64,000 nt of DNA from Lentimicrobium sp. (GTDB lineage Bacteria > Bacteroidota > Bacteroidia > Bacteroidales > Lentimicrobiaceae). Numbering within the stretch: the first letter of the stretch is position 1; every line of letters starts with the position of its first letter. The translations under genes and the position numbers were made by a program. This document shows positions 26,260 through 35,365 of this stretch, in pieces. The stretch is from positions 1 through 64,000 of the forward strand of contig JAMLHF010000019.1 of assembly GCA_023957275.1 (NCBI GenBank), given 5' to 3'. Below the pieces are notes generated by a model, which was not told the DNA's origin, ran no database searches, and saw nothing but the letters and a program-made list of their open reading frames with translations.

Positions 26260-28150
26260 CCTTGAGTAGTTTTCGTGAATAAACATCTGCCAGGCTTCTT
26301 ACTTCAACCAGGTACATGCCAGCCGGCCAACGTGAACAATCGACACTGATAAATTTCCGGTTGATCGATGTGTTCTCCTTATGAAATATTAGTTTCCCCT
26401 GGGCATTATATACCCTGATCTCATCCGGATCAGTTGAATACCGGCCGAGCAGAATATAAAATTCATCCTGGGCCGGATTCGGGAAAACTTCAGGAACCAC
26501 CCGGATGTATTTTTCCCTGATCAGACTGTCGACGCCAAAAGCGTTGGTCACCGAAAGTTTGACATTAAAGAGGCCTAAAGTGTTATACCTTATTTCACCC
26601 GGGTCGGCAGCGGTGGAAGCAGCGGGTTCACCACCCTCAAATTCCCAGTACCAGCTTATGGGATTTCCCATCGACAAATCCGAAAACTTCAGAAGAGAAC
26701 CCACCGGAATCACGGTGGTGTCGGCAAGAAACCTTGCAACTACCTGCTTTTCATTATATGATCCATTGATGGAACTCAGCCCGCTGTTAACCGGATCGAG
26801 CCAAGGCATCAATCTTACGCTGTCAGCACTGCCATTAGATAGCCATGAAAATGATATTTTCCCGTAATAGTCCGGTCCGTTGAGATTATAACACCCTGAT
26901 TCTCCACCGGTAAGCTGACCTATCACGCGACCTTTGTTGTCGAAAAGCGGAGAACCCGACGATCCGCCTTCGGTGGTACCATGTCCGTTGGCGGTAGCAT
27001 TCCAGATAACCTTAAAATGAGTCCCGGGATTGACACCCCACTGACTGTTTGTAAGCGGATTGAGGTAGGTTGAGATTTTCTTTACATCACCTGATGGATG
27101 GTGAATCCCTACGCCTGAAGGACTGGGGGTTCCGGCAATATCCCATCCTGCGTAAAAAGGCTCATAAGCCGGCGGAATGTTTTCGTTCAGCAACACAAGA
27201 TAAAAATCACTTCCGTTATTATCCAGCGGAGAACTGCTCGAAATTTTGCGCGCTCCCAGAAGGGTCTTGTTTGCTTCAACTGAGTTGTTTTCGCAACCAT
27301 CAGTCTCATACCTGAAATAGAATATCCATTTTGAAACATCTTCCGCTGATGCGTAATCACCACCTGAACCTTTGGCACAATGATCGGCGGTAAGCACATA
27401 GGGAGAATAATCAGCGGCGGTGTTATTCATAATGGTGCCGGTACACCAGTAAGCGACAAATCCATTTTTAATCTGGATCCTTACAACACTTTTTATCTGA
27501 TCGCGCCATTCATCACCTTCGCTGCAAGCGGTATTTACCTGACAACTGCCGGAGAGGACCTCTCTATCCGGATGGTCGCCGGGAAACATCATCGGGCGGT
27601 AAACATAAAGAATTTCTTCGATGGTGAAATCCGAATTACCAGCCATCCCGGCAGGTTCAAGAAACTCAACGATGATGCAATCGCCCTTAACCACTTCGGT
27701 GGCAAAAAAACCGTCATGCCGGTTGTTTCCGGATGTAAAAGCCCCGATCACATGACTTCCGTCATCGGAATAGACGAAAAGCGAGGCCCCGGGAGCAAGA
27801 TGGAAATTATTGAAATACAATCCAAGCCCTGTTGCTGATTTTGCCTGAATTTTCAAACGCCATAGCCTGTCGCCGTTGGCAAGTCTGTGCCAGTTACCGG
27901 CATTCCGCATTGTCAGATCAACCGGAATGCTTACCCCCATCCGCTCAGGTGTGAATGGCTCCCTGTTTTCATCTTCCCGCAACAACTCCATGACATCCGG
28001 GCCTTCCACCTGTAAAGCCGGCAATTCGGTCTGATTCTTTAATTCTTTCAGCCCGGCAGGAATTCCACCGGTACTCCGCTGAGCGGAAGCAAAAAATGGA
28101 ATATGAATAAATCCAAGAAAAAATATAAGGAAGAAAAAGCTTTTTTTCAT
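26249..28150 (-). CDS. Secreted trypsin-like serine protease with PKD and T9SS domains
   Basis: 633 residues from the ATG at 28150, start of a strong signal peptide (MKKSFFFLIFFLGFIHIPFF). A pre-domain is followed by a lysyl-endopeptidase-type S1 catalytic domain with the triad His near 256 (VLTADHCAKG), Asp near 314 (GSDFYLVLL) and Ser near 397 (TTEGGSSGSPLFD). A PKD domain (about 475-555; LLKFSDLSMGNPISWYWEFE) and a Por sorting domain (VFPNPAQDEFYILL, WPAGMYLVEV) follow. Expected to act outside the cell or on its surface. Specificity, possibly for Lys, is inferred from the family only. Monocistronic. Confidence 0.92.
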   Translation of the reverse strand: MKKSFFFLIFFLGFIHIPFFASAQRSTGGIPAGLKELKNQTELPALQVEGPDVMELLREDENREPFTPERMGVSIPVDLTMRNAGNWHRLANGDRLWRLKIQAKSATGLGLYFNNFHLAPGASLFVYSDDGSHVIGAFTSGNNRHDGFFATEVVKGDCIIVEFLEPAGMAGNSDFTIEEILYVYRPMMFPGDHPDREVLSGSCQVNTACSEGDEWRDQIKSVVRIQIKNGFVAYWCTGTIMNNTAADYSPYVLTADHCAKGSGGDYASAEDVSKWIFYFRYETDGCENNSVEANKTLLGARKISSSSPLDNNGSDFYLVLLNENIPPAYEPFYAGWDIAGTPSPSGVGIHHPSGDVKKISTYLNPLTNSQWGVNPGTHFKVIWNATANGHGTTEGGSSGSPLFDNKGRVIGQLTGGESGCYNLNGPDYYGKISFSWLSNGSADSVRLMPWLDPVNSGLSSINGSYNEKQVVARFLADTTVIPVGSLLKFSDLSMGNPISWYWEFEGGEPAASTAADPGEIRYNTLGLFNVKLSVTNAFGVDSLIREKYIRVVPEVFPNPAQDEFYILLGRYSTDPDEIRVYNAQGKLIFHKENTSINRKFISVDCSRWPAGMYLVEVRSLADVYSRKLLKVKR

Positions 28151-28411
28151 AAAGATGGCAAATGGTAGCACCAATTAATACGTTACGAAAATAATCATTA
28201 TTATCATTGCCATGAAAACCATGTCAGGAAGTCACCAGGATTCAAATCCAGAAACCCCGCAACTCTAGTTATTAATGGGCAAACAGCGTAAAAGTCCATT
28301 CACGGAAACGAAAAAAAACAAATTCGGATATTACAAAAGCAAAAATCCAAGATTAAATTAATGTAAAACTACCACACTGCCTGCTGAATTACTACTCAAG
28401 AACTTTGCTGT

Positions 28412-29761
28412 ATGAGGATTATCCAGAATAAAATCACCCTGCTTATAATAATTACCACCCTTGTCAGCGCCATACTGGTTGCCGGGATTATCGTTCAAAC
28501 CCGTGAAGCGCACCGTATCGTTTCCGAAACCCAGGCTGTCAGCGAATCAAACGCTTTGCGTCTCACTTTCGAGGTAAATGCACGTCTGCATGATAAATTG
28601 ATTAAAAACCTGGCCGGAACAGACGGATTGTCACCAAGAGTGCTGCTGGCGAACAACGATCCTGAGCAATTCAGGCAGCTTTTTGAAACCTATCCCATTT
28701 CTTTTATTGTAGTAACGGATGCCTCGCTTATCCCCATAGCCACTTTTCCGGAAGCCAGCGCAGGGATACTCAGGGCTCTGCCAACAGACCCCGAGGCATT
28801 CCGTAAATTCCGCAGCGACGGCCTGATAACAAGGTATCACGAATGGATCAACGACACCCTGACCCGTATTGCTGTGATCGATATTCCCTGGTATCCGGGC
28901 ATAACCGAAGGTCCGGCGAACGGAATACTTTTCGCCGGGTTTCCTGTTTCGGCAGAGGAATTGTCATATCAGATACAGGGCAACGCCAGACTTATGAAGG
29001 AACCTGTTGCTCTTCCGCTTACAAAAACCATCAGCGAGGGTAAGGTGATCACACAGCTTCCCCTGTTTGGCTGGAGAAATATCCCGGTGGCTTCGCTCTG
29101 GCTTGAAAAACCTTCGGAAATCCTGAAGTCACTGAATGATTACCGGAGATATTTCATCTGGTTCCTGATTATCAGTGTCTCGGTCTTTATCCTTTTCATC
29201 GCGGTTTATCTTAAACGCTATTACATGTGGCCACTCAGGATGTTCACCCTGGCAATAAAATTTAATGACCCTGAATACCTGAAAATGGTCAGATACAGAG
29301 ACAAGGACTTTGCAAGCATGCAGCAGATGGTAATGAATGTCTTCAGTCATGAGCGGCTGCTGAATGATATGATCAGGCGCAGAAATTCAGAAAACATGAA
29401 TGCTTTCCATGCGGCCATTTTATCGCAGATCAGCGACGCTGTGTATGCCACCGACCATAAAGGCATCATCACTTACTGGAATCGTGCCGCTGAAGCTATA
29501 TATGCCGTAAATGAACAGGATGCCATCGGAAAGATCGCGGATGAGCTGATCAGGAGCCGCTGGGACGATCCTCAGGAAGAAGCCCGGCAACAACGGCTGT
29601 TTGAAACCGATGGCATGATACGGGGCAGAATCAGCCAGGAACTGCCAAACGGAACCTGGATAAGGGTAGATGCAGGCATTACCAGGCTCCTTGACTGTAA
29701 CGGAAAGCTGCTGGGCCAACTTTATGTAACCCGGAAAACAGAAGCGATACCCGCAATGTAG
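28412..29761 (+). CDS. Membrane PAS-domain sensor without an output domain
   Basis: 449 residues: N-terminal membrane helix (8-28; ITLLIIITTLVSAILVAGII), a periplasmic sensor region of about 210 residues, a second helix (about 250-270; YFIWFLIISVSVFILFIAVY), a HAMP-like linker (MWPLRMFTLAIK) and a PAS domain (about 335-445; ILSQISDAVYATDHKGIITY, WNRAAEAIYAVNEQDAIGK). There is no histidine kinase, GGDEF, EAL or methyl-accepting region after the PAS domain, and the stop at 29761 is followed by unrelated sequence. It may act through a partner protein. Ligand unknown. Confidence 0.78.
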   Translation: MRIIQNKITLLIIITTLVSAILVAGIIVQTREAHRIVSETQAVSESNALRLTFEVNARLHDKLIKNLAGTDGLSPRVLLANNDPEQFRQLFETYPISFIVVTDASLIPIATFPEASAGILRALPTDPEAFRKFRSDGLITRYHEWINDTLTRIAVIDIPWYPGITEGPANGILFAGFPVSAEELSYQIQGNARLMKEPVALPLTKTISEGKVITQLPLFGWRNIPVASLWLEKPSEILKSLNDYRRYFIWFLIISVSVFILFIAVYLKRYYMWPLRMFTLAIKFNDPEYLKMVRYRDKDFASMQQMVMNVFSHERLLNDMIRRRNSENMNAFHAAILSQISDAVYATDHKGIITYWNRAAEAIYAVNEQDAIGKIADELIRSRWDDPQEEARQQRLFETDGMIRGRISQELPNGTWIRVDAGITRLLDCNGKLLGQLYVTRKTEAIPAM

Positions 29762-29992
29762 CCTTACCGTGAATCATTGGGGAACTGCCACTGTATCCTT
29801 TCCGGATAAATATTGGTTTTAACATTCTGTCAATTATAACAGAATACCCGTCTGTCACTTCAACCATTTCCGCAAAAATCATCCCAGTGAAACCGGAAGG
29901 CAATCAAATGACTGCTGGCACTATAACTGCGCTACCTTGCTGAATCAGCAGATCAGCTTTGAACATGGCTGACAGAAATTTGTTTATCCGGT

Positions 29993-30643
29993 ATGAATTT
30001 CACAAGACTATCAACCCTGTTGTTCGCCATTGGCAGTTGGTTATTAACCTCATGCCAGGCAGCAACTTATGACATTCCGGGAAAAGAGATGATGACCCAG
30101 TCAGAGAAAACTGAAACCGCAACCTTTGGCTCAGGTTGCTTCTGGTGCAGTGAAGCCATTTTTCAACAGCTCAAAGGTGTAATCAAGGTGGAGCCGGGAT
30201 ACTCGGGAGGCGCCCGGGCCAATCCAACCTATGAACAGGTATCTTCAGGAGCTACCGGCCATGCTGAAGTAATTCAGGTTACTTATAACCCTGAAATCAT
30301 TACATTCGATGAATTGCTTGAAGTCTTCTGGTCGACCCACGACCCTACCACACTCAACCGGCAGGGCGCCGATGTCGGCACCCAATACCGTTCAGTGATT
30401 TTCTATCACAATGAGCAACAACGCCACCTGGCCGAAACTTACAAAGCCAGGCTCGACAACAGCGGGGCATGGAAGAATCCGGTAGTTACGGAAATCAGCC
30501 CCCTGAAAGTTTTTTACCCCGCTGAATCGTATCACCATGATTATTTCGACCGGAACAGCAATGCGCCTTATTGCACCTATGTGATTGTTCCGAAACTGGA
30601 AAAATTCAAAAAAGTATTTCAGGACAAGGTACGGCAACCCTGA
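29993..30643 (+). CDS. msrA: Peptide-methionine (S)-S-oxide reductase, lipoprotein form
   Basis: Reduces methionine-S-sulfoxide in oxidised proteins. 216 residues with a lipobox signal (WLLTSC, Cys21), so located in the cell envelope. The catalytic motif GCFWC lies at 48-52, followed by KVEPGYSGGARANPTYEQV, the HDPTTLNRQGADVGTQYRS signature, and the distal EYHHDY-like motif (AESYHHDYFDRN). It is a stand-alone MsrA with no fused MsrB. Its reductant partner in the envelope is not in the window. Confidence 0.96.
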   Translation: MNFTRLSTLLFAIGSWLLTSCQAATYDIPGKEMMTQSEKTETATFGSGCFWCSEAIFQQLKGVIKVEPGYSGGARANPTYEQVSSGATGHAEVIQVTYNPEIITFDELLEVFWSTHDPTTLNRQGADVGTQYRSVIFYHNEQQRHLAETYKARLDNSGAWKNPVVTEISPLKVFYPAESYHHDYFDRNSNAPYCTYVIVPKLEKFKKVFQDKVRQP

Positions 30644-30684
30644 ACAGGACGATGTTTTTCTTCAACTACCAGCGTGATATAAAA

Positions 30685-31434
30685 CTATCCCAGTTTCATT
30701 AATTTCTGAGCTACCAGCACATACCACGAAAGGGTAAGCAAGCCGCCCAGGATTCCCAGCACCAATGCTCCGCTGTAAAACCACGGGACAAAAGATGCCC
30801 ATGCGCTGTATATCAGCATGCATGTAAATCCGACAAAACCTGCCCAGCCTGTGATGGCGCTGAAGCGGCGGTTCATCATAATGACCGATGACATAAGGAT
30901 TCCTGCAATATTGATAAAGAAGAATCCCATAAATGAGCCGCTGGTAAAATCCTCGCTGCCGGCCAGAATGGCTTCTCCGGCCGCTGAAAGCAGTGAGCGC
31001 TGATAATCGGAGGTAGCAATGGTATACTTAGTAGCCAGTGTTTGCATGGGAAACGCCGGATTTTTTGCAATGTAGATTGCCGCTCCGATACAAAACAATA
31101 TGGCCGCAAACAGGGCCACAGGCTTACTCTGTCGCCGGTGTGCCGCATAGAGCGCATAAAAAACCGGAATACCAAGCACAAGGGTAAAAATATTCAGGAG
31201 TCCCAGCCCCCGCAGCGCCAGCAAAGAATCGCGCTGAAACAAACCAATCCAGTCTTTAACGGTGCCTTCGCCCGGATCAGGTGTTGCCCCTCCCGGTAAA
31301 AATGTAATCAGAATGTCCATTATTCCGAACGGCAGTATGGCCAGGGCCGCAATCGCACCAATGCGGTATATCCCTCTCCAGTTGGAGGGACTTACTGAAA
31401 ACTCACTGTCACTATTTGTAATTGTATCTGCCAT
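30685..31434 (-). CDS. DUF4386-like multi-pass membrane protein
   Basis: 249 residues from the ATG at 31434. Six hydrophobic helices: AIAALAILPFGIMDILITF, LGLLNIFTLVLGIPVFYAL, PVALFAAILFCIGAAIYI, GFFFINIAGILMSSVIM, ITGWAGFVGFTCMLIYSAW and ALVLGILGGLLTLSWYVLV. The pattern fits the DUF4386/DUF998-like membrane proteins, for which no activity is established. The region before helix 2 (EGTVKDWIGLFQRD) matches what I recall of that family. Monocistronic, from a -7 box at 31500-31507. Confidence 0.65.
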   Translation of the reverse strand: MADTITNSDSEFSVSPSNWRGIYRIGAIAALAILPFGIMDILITFLPGGATPDPGEGTVKDWIGLFQRDSLLALRGLGLLNIFTLVLGIPVFYALYAAHRRQSKPVALFAAILFCIGAAIYIAKNPAFPMQTLATKYTIATSDYQRSLLSAAGEAILAGSEDFTSGSFMGFFFINIAGILMSSVIMMNRRFSAITGWAGFVGFTCMLIYSAWASFVPWFYSGALVLGILGGLLTLSWYVLVAQKLMKLG

Positions 31435-31499
31435 AATAATCACTTTCTTAAATTAAATTGAAAATAAATAACGAGCACACATAGAAAAAGTGCAGGGAA

Positions 31500-31507
31500 C
31501 AAAAGTA
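31500..31507 (-). promoter_or_regulatory. Promoter -7 box of the DUF4386-like gene
   Basis: Minus-strand TACTTTTG, exact TAnnTTTG, with a TTGG-type -33 at 31527-31530 (19-base spacing). The 31435-31809 gap is otherwise AT-rich and also holds the palindrome at 31746-31764. Confidence 0.45.
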
Positions 31508-31745
31508 ATCAGCTAATTGGCAAAATCCAATTAATGAGCATGATTAAAAAAACATTTAATGCTGTATCAGGTACTTTTGATCCTTAAAATTGATTACAAC
31601 GGGGAATTAAGCATAAAAATCACATATTAAAATCCATTTCCAAAACTACTTGTTATAATAAATCTGCCGGCCGAAATCTCCCGGCCTGTCGATATGAACT
31701 ATTGCATTTACCCGAAAAGCTGCGTTATTTACCTTCTGTTCAATC

Positions 31746-31764
31746 AGTTCAATTTTATTGAACT
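31746..31764. repeat. 19-base perfect palindrome upstream of the monooxygenase-like gene
   Basis: AGTTCAAT-TTT-ATTGAACT, perfect 8-base arms, ending 45 bases before the start codon at 31810. There is no U tract. It is well placed to be the operator of a dimeric repressor or activator. Confidence 0.5.
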
Positions 31765-31809
31765 ACAAATTAACCCTGATTTTACAGTTATCAATTAAAT
31801 AAGTGAACT

Positions 31810-32217
31810 ATGAAAACCTCAGCACCCGTATTTATTGCCGTTCTTTCCTTTTTCCTGAATTTCACTTTTCAGGGTCATTCACAGGATGTCACGAGTAAAT
31901 CAAGTGACCAGCATCTGGCAGTACTTGTAAAATACAAGACTCAACCATTGAAAAGCAAAGAAGCAGTTGCCGGTATGACAAAGCTGATAGAGGCGGTAAA
32001 AACAGAGCCCAACTTTGTGAGCATCACTATCCTGACGGATAAAAATAACCCTTCAGTAATCATGCTTTACGAAGAGTGGAGCAATGAGGCATACTACTAC
32101 GGCGATCACATGAAGACGAACCATCTGCAGGATTTTATAATTGCATCACGCGCTTACCTGATTGGTCCGCCTGAAATTACCGGGTGGAAGATTGAGAAGA
32201 AATTTGCTGCAGAATAA
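31810..32217 (+). CDS. Secreted antibiotic-biosynthesis-monooxygenase (ABM) domain protein
   Basis: 135 residues with a signal peptide (to about HSQ at residue 25) followed by one ABM/YgiN-type dimeric barrel domain (LAVLVKYKTQPLKSKEAV, FVSITILTDKNNPSVIMLYE, HMKTNHLQDFI). Cytoplasmic relatives are quinol or haem-handling monooxygenases; here the protein is exported, so its substrate is open. It is transcribed alone, with the palindrome at 31746-31764 just upstream. Confidence 0.78.
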   Translation: MKTSAPVFIAVLSFFLNFTFQGHSQDVTSKSSDQHLAVLVKYKTQPLKSKEAVAGMTKLIEAVKTEPNFVSITILTDKNNPSVIMLYEEWSNEAYYYGDHMKTNHLQDFIIASRAYLIGPPEITGWKIEKKFAAE

Positions 32218-32274
32218 CTCCCATAATCCGGAAATTATCTTCCCGGTCCAGTCCTGCAAAATTCAAGCATTTAA

Positions 32275-33777
32275 CTAGCTATCGCGCTGTGTTTCCTTCA
32301 GAATCACATCGTGCGCACCACCTTCAATAATACTCGTTGAAGAAACCATTGTAATTTTTGCCACCTGCTTCAGGTCAGGAATTGACAAGGCTCCGCAACT
32401 GCACATGGTAGATTTGATTTTCCCCAGGGTTATGTCCAGATTGTCTTTCAGTTTTCCGGCGTAAGGTACATAGCTGTCAACACCTTCTTCAAATTTCAGC
32501 GATGCGTTGCCGCCCATATCATACCGCTGCCAGTTCCTGGCCCGGTTTGACCCTTCTCCCCAGTATTCTTTTACATAATTGCCGCCAACCATCAGTTTCT
32601 TGGTAGGGCTCTCATCGAAACGGGCAAAATAACGGCCCATCATCAGGAAATCGGCGCCCATTGCCAACGCCAGTACCATATGATAATCCTGTACAATACC
32701 TCCGTCGGAACAAATGGGAATATATTCGCCGGTGCGCTCAAAATAGGCATCGCGGGCTTTGGCCACTTCAATAAGGGCGGTGGCCTGTCCCCTGCCTATG
32801 CCTTTCTGCTCGCGTGTAATGCATATAGATCCGCCACCAATTCCAACCTTGATAAAGTCGGCTCCTGCTTCCGCGAGATAATTAAATCCATCAGCATCCA
32901 CAATATTTCCGGCCCCGATTTTCACGGCAGAGCCGTAATGCTCCCTGACAAAACCAATAGTTTCCTTCTGATACTCCGAAAAACCATCGGATGAATCAAT
33001 ACACAACACATCCACACCCGCTTCAACCAGCCTGGGGATACGCGTTGCATAATCACGGGTGTTGATACCTGCACCAACCAACAGACGCTTATGGGTATCG
33101 AGCAGCTCGTTCGGATTGTTCTTATGATTGTCATAATCCTTCCTGAACACAAAATATTTCATGCACTGGTTATCGTCAATCACCGGGAGTGTGTTGATTT
33201 TATTGTCCCAGATGATATCATTGGCCTCTTCAAGGCTGATGCCGTGCTTTCCTGTGACCAGCTTCTGAAAAGGTGTCATAAAATCCTGCACCTTCTTATC
33301 CTGGCTGTCCTTTCCGGGCCGGTAATCCCTGCTGGTGACCATACCCAGCAACCTGCCGTCCGCTTTGCCGTTGTGGGTTACAGCAATTGTTGAAAAACCC
33401 GTTCTTTCCTTCAGTTCAAGCACATCTGCAAGGGTATGCTCAGGGGTCAGGTTGGCATCACTCACCACAAAGCCCGCTTTGAACTTCTTCACCTTCCTGA
33501 CCATTTCTGCCTGCTCTTCAATTGGCTGGGAACCAAAGATAAACGACAGGCCCCCGTTCCGGGCCAGCGCAATGGCCATATTTGAATCGGAAACAGACTG
33601 CATAATGGCCGAAACCAACGGAACATTCAGGTTGATATCCGGCCGTTCCCCTTTTCTGAACTTCACCAGGGGCGTTTTCAGGCTGATTGCACCGGGGGTG
33701 CATTCCTTCGAGGTGAGTCCCGGTATCAGCAGGTACTCATTGAAAGTCCTAGAAATATCGTTGATAATCTGTGCCAT
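32275..33777 (-). CDS. guaB: IMP dehydrogenase
   Basis: NAD-dependent oxidation of IMP to XMP, the committed step of guanine nucleotide synthesis. 500 residues: barrel start ([15 protein letters not shown]), two CBS domains inserted at about 95-215 ([29 protein letters not shown]), phosphate-binding [16 protein letters not shown] with the catalytic Cys near 317, DGGIVQDY near 358, and the mobile flap near 405-420 ([11 protein letters not shown]). Some details differ from E. coli GuaB, such as [13 protein letters not shown] after the Cys. Monocistronic. Confidence 0.96.
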   Translation of the reverse strand: MAQIINDISRTFNEYLLIPGLTSKECTPGAISLKTPLVKFRKGERPDINLNVPLVSAIMQSVSDSNMAIALARNGGLSFIFGSQPIEEQAEMVRKVKKFKAGFVVSDANLTPEHTLADVLELKERTGFSTIAVTHNGKADGRLLGMVTSRDYRPGKDSQDKKVQDFMTPFQKLVTGKHGISLEEANDIIWDNKINTLPVIDDNQCMKYFVFRKDYDNHKNNPNELLDTHKRLLVGAGINTRDYATRIPRLVEAGVDVLCIDSSDGFSEYQKETIGFVREHYGSAVKIGAGNIVDADGFNYLAEAGADFIKVGIGGGSICITREQKGIGRGQATALIEVAKARDAYFERTGEYIPICSDGGIVQDYHMVLALAMGADFLMMGRYFARFDESPTKKLMVGGNYVKEYWGEGSNRARNWQRYDMGGNASLKFEEGVDSYVPYAGKLKDNLDITLGKIKSTMCSCGALSIPDLKQVAKITMVSSTSIIEGGAHDVILKETQRDS

Positions 33778-33797
33778 AATAGTGTTCTAAGGAACTG

Positions 33798-33805
33798 CAA
33801 AGCTA
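33798..33805 (-). promoter_or_regulatory. Promoter -7 box of guaB
   Basis: Minus-strand TAGCTTTG, exact TAnnTTTG, 20 bases upstream of the guaB ATG, giving a leader of roughly 14 bases. No -33 TTTG at standard spacing. Confidence 0.5.
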
Positions 33806-33931
33806 AAGAAAAAGCTTTCAAATACGGGCAGAAACAGGCACTTTCGCCGAAGAAATATGCCGGATCCGCTTATTCAGGCGTTGGCCGGTACCGGATCGAA
33901 CCGCTCCAGGAAACCAATAAACAGGCGGAAA

Positions 33932-33952
33932 CAAAAAACCCGCTGAAGCGGG
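33932..33952 (-). terminator. Intrinsic terminator of the tRNA-Leu transcript
   Basis: Minus-strand CCCGC-TTCA-GCGGG followed by six U residues, about 65 bases past the 3' end of the tRNA. Confidence 0.8.
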
Positions 33953-34017
33953 CTGATTAAGTTTTTGACTGTTTCAATTATTAACAAATTGATAATCAAT
34001 ATATATAATTTGTCTTG

Positions 34018-34099
34018 TGCGGATGAAGGGACTCGAACCCCCACGCCTCTCGGCACCAGATCCTAAGTCTGGCGCGGCTACCAATTACGCCACATCCGC
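34018..34099 (-). tRNA. tRNA-Leu, anticodon UAG
   Basis: Acceptor arms GCGGATG (34093-34099) and CATCCGC (34019-34025) with discriminator A at 34018. The anticodon stem is CCAGA/TCTGG around loop CTTAGGA (anticodon TAG). A long variable arm (TGCCGAGAGGCGT) marks it as class II leucine tRNA. The T arm is GGGGG-TTCGAGT-CCC-like. The 3' CCA is not encoded (next bases CAA). Reads CUA codons. It is followed by the terminator at 33932-33952. Confidence 0.95.
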
Positions 34100-34182
34100 A
34101 AGCGGGGGCAAAGATACAACTTTTTGCATTGACATCAATAATGCGTTTTAAAACAGATCAACCACGCCGGGTTATAAATCAG

Positions 34183-35079
34183 CTAATCCTTCAGAATATG
34201 ACTGTAAATGCCTTCCGGAAAGAAATAACAGGAAAACCAGCCTGCAACCGGCATCCATAAATCGTTGTAATTTCCTTCACCTTCCTCGTAAATGAATTTG
34301 CGGATGTAAGTATCGTCCCCTGCAGTATACTTTTTGGTTATCATCCGGTTTTCACTGTCATAAATAAATTCCTCCACGGCATTGACCGCACCTGCATTGC
34401 CATTGATCACTTCGTAGCCCGATATTTTTACCAAACCGGCTCCGGAATACTCAAGCGCAGCTTTCGCCATCAGATTGCCATTGGCATGAAACATTGAAAA
34501 CTGTGCCGGATAACCATCCTCATAGCCGATTTCTTCAGTAACATATAAGGTTGAATCGGCCAGGAGGACCTGCATTGAAACCAACTTTTCACCGGAGTAG
34601 CTATATATGAGGCGGTTTCTTAATTCAGGCGGTGAATTGTGCGAAAGCCGTTCGATTAAATCACATTGTTTAAGCAGAGAACCGTTCCAGACAAAGTAAC
34701 GGAAACTGTGCGCGAAACCATCCGTCCGGAAGGCATAATTCCGTATATTACCATGATCCATGGTCATGATTTCGTCATTGCTTACAGGTATCCATTCATT
34801 TTCATGTAAACTGAAATAGCGCCTGACAACAGTATCCCCCGAATAGCTGACGAGACATTTCTCCGTCATTTCATCTCCGTTGAAAGTATAAATGCCCGCA
34901 ACGCGGTTGTCAATATATTCGATCTCAGACCGAAAATCCAGGGCATCGCCGTGAATAATGGTTTTCAGCCTCAGCCCTTCGCCGAACTTCTTCACAGGCT
35001 CCGGATCTACTTTATTACATGAAGGGGTAGATAACAAAAGGATAAACAGGGATAAAAACAGGGAGATGGATAACCGCAT
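34183..35079 (-). CDS. Hypothetical lipoprotein with YD-like strand repeats
   Basis: 298 residues with a lipobox (LLSTPSC). The mature part is a series of short strand hairpins of the kind seen in RHS/YD-repeat proteins: IEYIDNRVAGIYTFNGD, RLIYSYSGEKLVSMQVL, EEIGYEDGYPAQFSMF, ALEYSGAGLVKISGY and EFIYDSENRMITKKY. Bacteroidota have many such short secreted lipoproteins of unknown use. Monocistronic, with no nearby partner on the same strand. Confidence 0.72.
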   Translation of the reverse strand: MRLSISLFLSLFILLLSTPSCNKVDPEPVKKFGEGLRLKTIIHGDALDFRSEIEYIDNRVAGIYTFNGDEMTEKCLVSYSGDTVVRRYFSLHENEWIPVSNDEIMTMDHGNIRNYAFRTDGFAHSFRYFVWNGSLLKQCDLIERLSHNSPPELRNRLIYSYSGEKLVSMQVLLADSTLYVTEEIGYEDGYPAQFSMFHANGNLMAKAALEYSGAGLVKISGYEVINGNAGAVNAVEEFIYDSENRMITKKYTAGDDTYIRKFIYEEGEGNYNDLWMPVAGWFSCYFFPEGIYSHILKD

Positions 35080-35365
35080 ATACTATATGGCTTAAGGAAA
35101 TAACATACAAATGTAACCGAATTAACCATGTTCCGGTAAAATAAACCGACCGCCTTTTATATTTCCCCATCAGCCGGGCTTTTCAGTACATGGCTGCCAC
35201 CATATTGTTTTGAACATCACAAATTAAGGCTTCCGGATATTCAAACCGGATGAATGCATCATTACTTCTGAAACATTATAGATTCTGCGTTGAAATGTAC
35301 AGACTGCCGACCTCATTGCTCAACCTTTTCGCAAAAATCATGTTTAATCTGACAAACAACTGCTT

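Noticed and set aside
33874..34056. Minus-strand 60-codon frame
   Set aside because: It overlaps the tRNA-Leu gene and its terminator, so it is not coding.
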